This document shows positions 35,901-47,900 of a stretch of 64,000 nucleotides of DNA, piece by piece. Made by a program: the position numbers and the translations under genes. Source of the stretch: Pipra filicauda (taxonomy: Eukaryota; Chordata; Aves; Passeriformes; Pipridae); assembly GCF_003945595.2 (NCBI RefSeq), contig NW_024104420.1:680201-744200 (forward strand), given 5' to 3'. How positions within the stretch are numbered: the first letter of the stretch is position 1; every line of letters begins with the position of its first letter. The notes beneath the pieces are model-generated. The model worked only from the letters and a program-made list of their open reading frames with translations. It made no database searches and was not told where the DNA came from.

Positions 35901-38900
35901 CTGGTGCAGTCTGGTCAAAAGTGGTGATTGCAGTCCAGTCGAGAGTGATGGTCTGCAGTCTGGTTGAGAGCGGTGATCTGCAGTCTTCCTCTGGATCCCA
36001 CCAGTGGTTCAACAAGTCCCAAGATTCCAAGATTATATATCCTCCAGTTCAGGCAGGAATGCCCAGTACTTCTCTCAGGGCAGGGAGTTCCACAGTGGGT
36101 ATGAGGACAGGAGCATCCTCCTGTCTCGCAGGCCTCTTAACACCCAGTTTATAGCCAGATGAGTCAGGCTGCTCTGGGCAGATAGTGTAAATGGTCTATT
36201 GATAACAGTTTCTGGGAAATGGCATGGAAGGCTATAGAATACACAGTTTGGGTTACATCCGTACAGTGATGAACTGGTCCCAGCTGTTCTAACTAGGACA
36301 GCCATGGATATCTTCATTTAATTTTCTAGACCTGCAGATATTTTGTGCTCATGGGAACCTTATTTTCAGTGAGTAGCCACATGCATAACTCTTTGTCTGC
36401 AGTTTTGGTCTTTCTGGTTATAGTTTGATTGTTTTATAATTTCTCAGCAGTTATGGAATCTCAGAAGTGTTTAATCTGAAATATGCTAGCATTCCTCATT
36501 GAATATGAACAAAAGTAAAATTTTAAGTCATGTTTTATCTGTCTTTTTTGGAACTATTAAGGTGAGTAAAATTACTTCTTGAGTTAAAAGAAATCATTGG
36601 TTTTTTAAAATAAACAATGCAAAATTTTTTTAGATGAAAAGATAGGTTCAAATCCACCTGAAGAAGCAACACAAACAGAAGAATTGTATTCTTCACCTGA
36701 TCCAGAGAAGATCCAATCACCTTTTACTCAAAAGTATCGGGCCTGTAGAGCAAACCTTCAGAGCACCAGCCGGCTTACTCTGTCTTCCAAAATGGTGTAC
36801 AGTCAAGAGCTGAATATGCCAGAAGCAGTAGAGATAATAAGTGTAAAGCCGTCAGCAGGTTTGTAATTTTTTTCAAAAAGGACTAAAATTAGGACTCCTT
36901 GCCTTTCTGACTTTGGTCTTAAAATAGAAACAAAGTAGTAGTAAGTTTGGTATTTGATGTTAAAATTAAAATGCCTATAGGTGGATCCAAAAGGTTTGCT
37001 AAAACCTGTTTCCTTAACTTTATATCTCCATCTGGAACTAATACAAAAATAAAGCTTTTCTTTAAGGTATAATATTTATTGAATTTCACATTCTCACAAG
37101 AAAAAGAATTATACAAGCACAAATTTTGTTTTGCAGTCATTCATGAAATTTTTTGTAGGATCTATAAATTTTAAGGTTTTCATCAGTAGTCTTTCAGAAA
37201 TATAATAGATTTACGTTTTTGAATGGAGGCATGTTTGATGGAAGAGATAATATATTGTAATATTCATGTTCAAATAATATAATTTGACTTTCCTCTAGAG
37301 AATGAAATGGAATCAAAAGGTAAAATGGTTTTGTGGTATTTTTGTCACATTGTCTTCTTTGTGAGGCCCTGTAAACAGCCTCTTTTTGAGGAAGTAGTAA
37401 TATTTTTTTAATTTCAGAATAATAAAATGGTAGCTGTATAAAAAGGTCTCTAGTTTTGTGCTTGCTTTTTAGTATTTCCCACAGTGAAAATGTATTTTAT
37501 TTCATTTTAGGACATCTCAGTTCTTCTTCCATATATCCTGTTTGTCGCGCACCTTATCTGCTGGCTACTTCATGCTCTGATGGAAAAGTTCGATTCTGGA
37601 GATGCAGAGTTGTCACTGAATCATCGGGTTTTTCCATGCCGGAATACAGCACACATGGTGATGTTAAATATGTATGGGAAGAATGGCCATTACTGATTGA
37701 GGATGGACTTCCTAGCAGTAGTGCTATTAGTGTTCCAGGAAGGCCAACTGAAGTCAGCTGTGCACACACCAACAGATTAGCAGTAGCATACAAGCAGGTA
37801 GCATCTAAAAATAGCCATCAAGATTTTGTAATGCATGTTAGTATTTTTGAATGTGAATCTACAGGGGGTTCTTCTTGGATTTTAGAACAGACTCTTAATT
37901 TAGATGAGATAGGCACCATGTTTGACTCTGGTATTGACAGCAGTTTAGTGGCATATAACCAGCAGGACACTTTTCTGTCTCATGGTGGGAGTATTATACC
38001 CAGCAGCAAGCACTTGGTACACTTAGACTGGATGTCTAGGGAAGATGGTTCACATATTCTGACAGTAGGAATTGGATCAAAACTTTATATGTTTGGTCAA
38101 CTGTCTGGGAAGAGGCAAGAACAAAATAGTAATGAGATCGTAGCAGTCTCCCATAGTGGCAGCACTAAGGCCACAACCCTTTCTGGATTTGTTTTGCTGC
38201 GTTGTGTTGACTTGGTTTCATCTGTAGAAGGATCACCTCCTTTTCCCGTCTCCTTGTCTTGGGTGCGCGATGGCATTCTTGTAGTTGGAATGGATTGTGA
38301 AATGCATGTTTATTCCCAGTGGCAATCTCCTTCTAAGCAGGAACTAGTTAGTACGGATTCCTGCAGTGGAAGTATATCATGTATAACGAGCTTAATGAAA
38401 CAAAACCAGTCAGCCGCCTCAGGTCTGCATCCACCAAAGAGAACCTTGACCAGATCTATGACCAGCCTTGCACAGAAACTTAGTGGGAAAAGATCTGCCT
38501 GTGATCTCTCTGTGGAAATGGAAGATTCTGGTCTTTTTGAAGCAGCTCATACATTATCTCCAACTTTACCTCAGTACCATCCGTATCAACTGCTGGAACT
38601 CATGGATCTCGGTAAAGTACGCAGAGCAAAAGCCATTCTGTCCCATTTGGTGAAGTGCATTGCTGGAGAAGTTGTTGCTATAAATGAATCTGAGCCTAAT
38701 CATGATAAGAGGCTCAGATCTCTGACAATCAGTGCTAGCGGAAGTACTGCAAGAGATCCAAAAACATTCAGCAGAACGGAGACTACAGACTATATTGAAA
38801 TAGACTCTGTTCCGCCATTGCCTTTGTATGCTCTGCTTGCAGCGGATGATGATTCATCTTATTCCTGTTCAGAGAAGACTAATAATCAAAATAGTCAAAA

Positions 38901-41900
38901 TAAAAAAGATACACCCAATGACAATTATGAAAATCTCTTTCAAAATCCTGTTATAAGTACAGATGATCTTGTAACACTTGATGCAGAAGAAGAGAGTTTG
39001 AAACCGAAAGTCATCGATCTTTCTCAGTATAGCCCAACTTACTTTGGACCAGAACATGCTCAAGTTCTTTCTCGTCACTTACTTCATTCAAGCTTGCCAG
39101 GTCTGACTAGGATGGAGCAAATGTCATTGCTGGCCTTGGCAGATACGATTGCTACTACCAGTACTGACATTGGAGAAAGCAGAGACAGAAGTCAAGGTAA
39201 GGGGTCTCTTCCAAGTTAAATGTACTACTGTGCTTCACAACCCTTTTGGAGAGTTTTTTCCTATTTTGGAATATTTTTGTGGCTTACAGTTTTATTTCAT
39301 AGTATAGCCTGTATTATTTACTGTACCATCACAGTATTTACTGTTTAACTAGAGTTTCAAGAGTTAATGCTTTGATAAGAATCAAATTTTGTTTTTCTCA
39401 CTGTTAATGTCACTGTTTATCCATCAGTCCACACACCATGATTATTTTTAGTTCACTTTTGAAGGGACAGCTTTCTTAATGATGAATAGTTGTTGGACTA
39501 TGTATTTCAGAGAAATTGAGAAATAAAGTTTACAAGTTTTTTTTTAATATGATAACACTTTTTCTGTTTCTTGCATTGAAGAGAACAAAAAGCTTCAAAA
39601 CTTTTTATATTTGAAATCTTCTTTCCCTTCCCTTGAAGGGAAGAATTGTGAGTTAAGCTATTATATTTACAAATCTAAAATGTTAGTAGTCACAAAATTG
39701 TATTTCTTCTGTTAATACACACAGTAACTTCAAGTAGTTTCACTAAAGTGTATGTAAAAATATTTATTTTCAGGTGGAGAAACTCTTGACGAGTGTGGTT
39801 TAAAATTTTTATTGGCTGTTCGGCTTCACACGTTTCTGACAACTGCGCTTCCTCCTGTACATCGAGCTCAGCTGCTTCACCAAGGTAACTGATGTGTTTT
39901 CTTAGATGAGTTGGATTTTGGTGATGTACATGTGACTGGTGTGCTGTTGACATACCTTCACAGAATCAATGGGTTAGTGTATTGGGTTTTTTTAAAAAAA
40001 ATTGTCCAATATGAATGAATGCCAGAGCAGAAAATGTCTGCTTTATTTTTGGTCTTGGAAATGAAGTAATTTCTTGTCTAACAAATTTTTAATTTTACTT
40101 TCTTTTCTGTTTCCCCAAATTAACTGACTTTTATGTACTTCTAGTATCATATCATTCCAATAACCTTCTGCAGGAATAAGCAGTAGAAAGTAGTACATAT
40201 TTACTTAGGTTTTTAGTGCCTATTGGGGAAAAAAGTATTTTACAGACTGCTTGGACTTCAAATATTTCTATATGCTTACTGTAATTATAGAGTGAACTAT
40301 TTCAAATATGGGGGTTTTTGTATAATTTAACTGTTTTCATCCTGATTGTTGCAGGCAATGGAATGAGGTGGATTGCATTAGTCATAATCAAATCTAAAGA
40401 ACTGGCTGTGATTACTCTTTTAGCCATCATGACAGTTGATGGCATTTTCAGTCTCATGACTTCTCACCCCTCAGCTGAATCAGAGACTGGCATTTGGCCA
40501 AGATGCCACAGCAGAGTATTGCAGAGTTAGCTTTCTGATGAACTAATTTTAGTTGAGATACTTCTGCTCAGAAATCGATGAGAGTGAGAAGTGCCTCCAG
40601 GACATATGCAGAAGTGCAGTTCAGTGTACCTCTCTACAAAGAAGTGTCTGGCTGTCAATAGAGTTACAATTATCCATAACCAGCTATGTTGCTGCTTAAT
40701 AAATGCTGTCTTCCTCCTGACATTTTTTTATTTCATGTTTTCTTTTGTATCTCTGTCCTCAAATGTGTTTTCTGCTCTGATTATCTGAAACTTTGCATTT
40801 TCAAATCCAAGTCAAAGTAGCGAACTTACCTTTCAAAACTTTGAAAAACGTAATCAGTACATTGTGCTTTGTATCATGGCTAATCTTAGTGCCACCATTA
40901 TCCATATATTTGATGTTTAGTAACTCAGTTCTTTTCAAACTTACATAAAGAGTTGGCAGATGGAAAATTGTTTTCAGCTATATGATCTTTCTTTAGTATT
41001 AGATATGCAGTGCTAACAGATGTTCTTACATATCTGTTGCCTCATCAGCAATGCACTTATAAATGCAAAATAAAGAGTTTGACTTTTCTTCCCTTCTCCC
41101 TTTCCCATCCCCTTGACTTCAGATTCTAGAATATTTTATTAATAGGTGTCTTTTAATTTTTTTTTTTAATGTGTTATTATGCAGGGTTATCTACTAGTCA
41201 CTTTGCCTGGGCGTTTCATTCAGTAGCGGAAGAAGAACTGCTGAGTATGCTCCCTGCAGTACAGAAGGGAGATCCAACATGGTCAGAGCTCAGAGCTATG
41301 GGGATAGGATGGTGGGTTCGAAATATCCACAGCCTGCGAAAATGCATAGAAAAGGTAAACATAGCGTTTTGAAAAAAAATTACCAAACTCTTTTCAAACA
41401 GCTGTCCTCTGGTGCTTACCTTCTATTTACGGGGTTTTAAAGTTTTAGATATATTAAATGTTTCTGAATGTTTCGTGCTGTATTTTTTGTATGTATAGTT
41501 TTTTATATGAGTATGAACATTTGTATTCAACTATTTTTTTTTAAATACTTCAGATGTCAAATTCCACTGTGAAATACATTTTTTGCTTTTAGATATTCCA
41601 TTTTGGAGGTGGTAATGTGCAGTGCTTATTGTGGATGCTCAAGATACAGATGGAGCATATAGTTGTTTTTAATAGCAAGATAGAGAAACAAGTTATGGAA
41701 AAAGGTTCTCCTTAGAAAGCTATCAGAAGTGGGAACAATTTAGGTATTGTACATCTGTCTTGCAAATTGATTAATTTTCATGATAAACAAACCTTCTACT
41801 GTTTTATTTTGGCTTGTGGGGTTTTCTGTGTGTTTGTTGGGGGTTTTGTTCATTTTCTTTATATTAAATATTTTAACCATCACAGATGTGGCAATAAGCC

Positions 41901-44900
41901 TAACCTCATTATCACTTGTTTTAAGCTCTTGGAAAAGCCAAGTGTGTTGAGCTAGAAAATGACATGCACAAGATACTTTGACTACAAAGCACGAAGTGGT
42001 AAAATGCATGTCTCTACTTTTACTTTTCAATCTTTAGTAATTAATCTTCACTTTATAAAACTTAACTGCCTTGCATTAAAAAAATTCCAGGTATTCTGGG
42101 CCTGAGTTTCAGGTTATCTTACATAGGTCTTGGACTATTCTTGCTGCCACTTACCCCTTATTGCTTTCCAACCTTCAAAAGTAATCTCCTGTAAACAATT
42201 TTTCTCCTGTTGTGACTGGTCCCAACCTGTTTTTCAAGACTTCATATGTCCTTTGATTACCAGAGCAACTAATAAATTAATTTTGCTATGATTTCAGGAA
42301 CTGATTTCAGATACAGGGATTCCCATCTGATCTTCCAAAAATCTTCTAGAACTGGAAGAGCATTAACTAAATGATATGAAAAAGGCTCTTGTATCTTCAC
42401 GTTTGCATCAGACTCATAATGAGAGGAGGGATCTTATATTAAAGAGTAGTTCCGAGCACTTTGGGGTATGGGATACCAGAAGCAACAAGAATCTCATTTC
42501 AGATTTATTTAAATTTTGGTTGTTTTTTGCTGTTGAACTGTCTTCACAGGTGGCTAAAGCAGCGTTTCAGCGAAACAATGACCCACTTGACGCAGCCATT
42601 TTTTACCTCGCAATGAAGAAGAAGGCTGTTATCTGGGGATTATACAGGTAGGAAACATTCAAGCTGTTACATGGAGTTTCACACTGGTATAATTTTGGGA
42701 AAAAGGTTGAATGTAACGGTAATCCAAAAGAACACAAATATTACCATTGAAAGCTGAGGTTTGATTGCTAAATTAGTCATTACAGTCGGTGAGTCATTTC
42801 TAAGCTTCATTTAGTTGCTATTTCTGAAGGTAGATGTTTTACATTCTAGTCTCAAAGCTACTGTAGTTTCAGTCACTGCTTAATTCTGTTTTACTTTTGA
42901 GGATTAGCAGTGTAGTGTAGTATATGATATGATATAGCATGATATATCTGTCTTTTAGAAAAGTGGTTTTTGTTATAAATTTTACCCTAAGTTCGGGGGA
43001 CTGAATTATGTCTGTCTTTGAAACGGATGTTTCATAATACACTGTTCACTGTTGCAAACTTCTTGAAAAGTAGTTTGCGTTGTCACATACTCTTAAAAGC
43101 TCACCTGGGAAAAACGAGATTTTCTGTATTTGTATCAGGTTAATTGAAAATACCATTAGGTTTTGTATTCACTGACGTTTGTTATTTTTAAATATGAAGC
43201 CTTCTCCCAGTGTAGTGACACTGTATTTCCTGTTGTAAAGATCTGTGTAAAATTATACTGGCATCTGAGGAAGTCAAGAACCATGATGCATCTAATAAAA
43301 TGTATAATATTTTTATCAATTATGTTCAATATGCAGGTCCCAAAAAGATACTAAAATGACACAGTTTTTTGGAAACAACTTTACTGAGGACAGATGGCGT
43401 AAAGCTGCATTAAAAAATGCTTTTTCTCTGCTTGGCAAACAGCGTTTTGAACATTCTGCAGCATTTTTCTTGTTGGCAGGACACTTAAAAGATGCAGTGG
43501 AGGTAATAAAATGAACTGCTTTTTTGTATTTAAGACTATTATATTGTCCCAAATGTACAAATACATGGAATGTGATTTGCATTTTGCATTATTAGTATGG
43601 CCCCTGAAGCTTCTGATGCTTCTGGTTTGTGCTCTTCTCTATCCCCCCAAATTAATGCCAAATACAAAACATTGATTTTTGCATTTTGATTCTTTTTTAG
43701 CTGTCATCTTAGTGATACTAAAAAGTCACATAATTAATTTCTCTGTTAATAACATATAATATAATATTATAATATATTATTATTATAATACCTACAATTA
43801 AGGGCGTTACCTACCATTATCTTACTTTCAGATTGTCTGCTTAGTCCTTTATGAAGACAGCAGAGTTTTCATTAGGAAATTCGAGACCTGGCATTTTGGC
43901 AGTGATGTGTATTAGCTCCTAAAATCCCTTCACCAAACAAACCAAAAAAAAAAGTATTTCCTGGATCTGTTTGAATTAAAAAGTTGTGAGGAGATTCATC
44001 TCTGATAATGAAGGATTTGTTCTCTTGAAGCCAGTCGATTTCAAAGATCTGTTGTCATGTCACTTAAACTGAAGAAATGCATATCAGATCTTGCATGTAA
44101 TAGCTGGCTATGCCTATTCTGCATAGTCCCTGCTTGGTTTTTTTGGGGTTGATAGAATTACTTATTTTAGTCTGAACAGATTCATGTCAATTCCTGCCTT
44201 GTGATCATTTTAAAGAGAGAAGAAATTATGAAGTTTGATCTCTTGAATATATTTATTTTCAATTAGGTCTGCCTTGAAAAACTGCATGACATTCAGTTGG
44301 CTCTTGTAATATCAAGACTTTATGAGTCAGAGTTTGAAGTATCTAGTACTTATAAATCTGTACTACAGAAGAGAGTTTTGGGAAGTGCATTTACTGGAAA
44401 AGAGAGCTCAGGAAACATACACTGTGACCCTTTTCTGCGAAGTATGGCATACTGGATTTTGGAAGATTATAGCAAGGCTCTTGACACTTTGATTAAACAT
44501 TCTGTTGAAGATGAAGGAGGTAAGAATATAAGTATTTTATCTATTAGATTCGTTTTAACTATTTGTTCCTTTAAGCTGCAGTTTCTTGAAGTATCATCTG
44601 AACAAAACCAGGTGTCACGTAGTTCTTCAGAGTGTTAGTAAATAGCTTGCTGTTTAATAACAGATACGGTGACTGTGTTGTCCTTATCTTGTGTCCCATG
44701 AACGGATACTTTGTTCTTTAAGTATATGAATATCAAGATAATGTGATGATCCTACAGTGATGCAGTTGTTTTTAAAGCAGCAGTTTAAAGATGGAGAAAT
44801 TAACTTCATTAGTCAATTTGACTCCATCACAGCCTAAAAAGAAATTCTGATTGCACAGTTACATAGGAGAGTCCAGAAGACAGGGCGTTTTGCAGCTTTT

Positions 44901-47900
44901 AATCATTGGAAAAATAGTTGAAAACATAAACTGCCAACAAAAAGATTTTGCTATTTAGGATGGTACAAGGAGGCCCACGTGGTGCCTGAAATAGCATGTA
45001 GGTCTCCTAGAGCAATTAATTTCTATGTTCACTTGCTAATTTTATAAGCTTCTAAGAATCAATTGTGTTATTTCCTAAAGTTAGTGTTGTCAAGGAAGTT
45101 GAATGTTTCAAGTCCCTGGTAGTTACCATGCTAGCTGGTTTCAGTCCTGGCTACTGAGAGAAATTTGAGGGGAACAAATGAAGACTCAAATACTTATAGT
45201 TGTGTAATTACTTTTAAAAACTTATTTCAGTTGAAGTTACATGCCTCAGTATAATTTTGGGTAAATGAGGAGTATCGTGTTTGGTTTTTTCTGTCTTGGT
45301 CACATCTTTCTGTGTAAAGGAATTTTAAAATGTTACTAGTTTTTCTGTGATCAGTTCAGTGGCTTATTTGTCATGTCTTGCTTTATTTTCTTACTTAAAA
45401 GGTGCTCTTTCATTTACCTCTTATCTGTCACTAGTTGTGCCCTAACTCCTGATGAAGGAGAGAGTAAGAGTCTATCTTCTTCTCAGTTAACCTGGACTCT
45501 TTGAAAACTGAGTGACTCATCCTGTTTTGGTGCTCATATCTTTTAAGGGTTTTTCTTGTTGTGGACATGAAAATAAAATGCATAGGTGTTGCACTGCTGT
45601 GTAATTCATTTATTTGTATGTCATACTGCTACCATTAAGTATAAATGTTACAGATTTCCTAGTTTTATGGTAAGTTTGGTTTTTTTAAGATGTAGACAAA
45701 ATAAAAAAAACTAATCCAAAATTTTAAAAAAAGATTTTAGCTAAAAATCTTTAGCAAAATGTAACATCTTATTGTCATTTAGAGGTAGATAGTTTAGAAA
45801 TCTATTCTGAATAGAAAAATGATCTTGTTTGACTGCAGCAAAACTGTCCTTGGTACAAGGAAAAGAAGTGGCATCTGTTTCAATTTAAAAAGTCTTACTT
45901 ACTGTCCCACTCAAGCTTCTCTTTTTAGTAGTGTTTTGGTTTGGCAGTGTCCTCCCCACCAAAATATTCAAATTATAAAGATGCAAAGGAAGGTGGAAAG
46001 GGGGGATGCAGTGAAGTAAACAGTAGAACGAATGTATGAATTAGACAGTAGAATTAATATTAAGACCTGATAGCTTTCTGATGAACTCAGGATTTTGCAG
46101 ATTGACGTTTCTTATGGAATGGTACATTTTCCTCATGCTACAATCTCTTTTCAGGTGAAGGAGATGGTTCATCAACTTGTAACCCTGCAGTGTTTAACTT
46201 CTATAACTACTTAAGAACACATCCGCTCTTGTTGAGACGTCATTTTGGCTCTTCTGATACATCTTCCACACACATATGCTTAACAGTAGAAAATGGATTA
46301 GCTGATAAAATCAACCTAGGTGAAAGACGGCTGTTCTTTACCACTGCATATGCTCATTTGAAAGCTGGTTGTCCTATGTTGGCCTTAGAAGTGTTATCAA
46401 AGATGCCTAAAGTTGTCAAGAGATCGAAACCATTTTGTAGATCCCCTAGTTTAATGGATACCAGTAAAGATTTCTCACCATCTTCTCCAGTTAAGGAGTT
46501 TGAAACGAAAGACCAAGCTTCCAGTGTTGATTGGTCACAGCCAGTATGGAATGGTCTCGGTTCATCTTCAGATTGTTCATCAGGAAAACATTCAAGTTCA
46601 ACTCTTTCCTTTGACTGGAGTCAGCCAAGTCTGGTGTTCCAAGATGAACCCTTGCAACTACAGACAGACAGTGATGAAAATGATGAGAGTGAAGATTCCT
46701 CCCTGGTAATGAAAGAGCTAAGACCTCTGAAGAAAACTGAAAAATTGTGTGAAACAAGTTCTAGCTACACAGAATCTTTCAGTGTAGTTGATGACAAAGA
46801 TGTTCTCAGTCCATCAGAAGATATCATTTCAGCACAGCTGAAGTTTAGAGCATGCCTGAAAATTCTTACTGTAGAGCTTCGTACACTGTCCACGGGTTAT
46901 GAGGTAGATGGTGGGAAGTTGCGATATCAGCTTTATCAGTGGCTTGAGAGAGAAGTGGTAGCTCTTCAGAAGACCTGTGATTATAATGTTGAAGTGGAAG
47001 AGATACAGTCAGGAACTGGAGTGATGCCAGAGGAAACCACATTATGTGAAAACACTGAAGACACAGCTGACCAGCAAAAAAATGTGCTACGGAGAGAAGA
47101 CTTTCAGAAAAGACGTCAGTGGCTTCTGAAGTACCAATCTCTCCTAAGAATGTTCCTTAGTTACTGTATACTTCATGGCTCACATGGTGGAGGCTTGGCA
47201 TCTGTCAGAATGGAATTAATTCTGCTATTGCAGGAATCTCAGCAGGTATGTGGAGGAGCTTAGTTTGTTTTTTCTCTGCTTCAGGTTTGTAGGTTTATTT
47301 GAGTGTGTTTTGTATTATTGTTGAAGTTTTCCTACTATAGCGTGCACCTGTTTTATAACAAATGTAAATCTGTTTTTAACAGGTTATGTTTTCTGTAGGT
47401 GTTTGCTGTTGTTGTTATTTATAATCCTTTCCCCTCTTTCAGAAATACTTATGTTCCATTTAAGAGTACGTACTATCACTTTTCATTTCTTGCTTGTTTT
47501 TAGGAGCAGTCGGTACAGATGCCTTCCAGCCCTCCACCAGAGCAAAGTTCCATACCTCTCCTATTTGCTTGCACAGCTAGTGCCAAAACAGTGGTGGCTA
47601 ATCCATTGCTACATCTTGGTAATTTAACTCATGATATATTACATGGTATAATAAACCTTGATTCACCACCTCATCCAGATACTCAGAACAACAAGGTATG
47701 TATTTTTTTATACGTTTTGTTGTTGTTGTCATTGTCTAATTTGCTAGTCGTGAATTTTTTTCAAACAGCGTGAAAACTTTCACCTGTGCCTTCCTGTGAC
47801 AAATAATAAAACTGTGAAACGTAATTATTTTCTCTAGTAATTATCTTGAGCTAAAGCGATGTCCACTGATTTATAAGTTGTTGTTGAGGTGCTGAGCATC

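Noticed and set aside
40318..40530. Frame with an acceptor-like TTGTTGCAG in intron 19
   Set aside because: No donor in a usable phase that I could see, and no similarity to DMXL1. Exons 19 and 20 join directly in frame.
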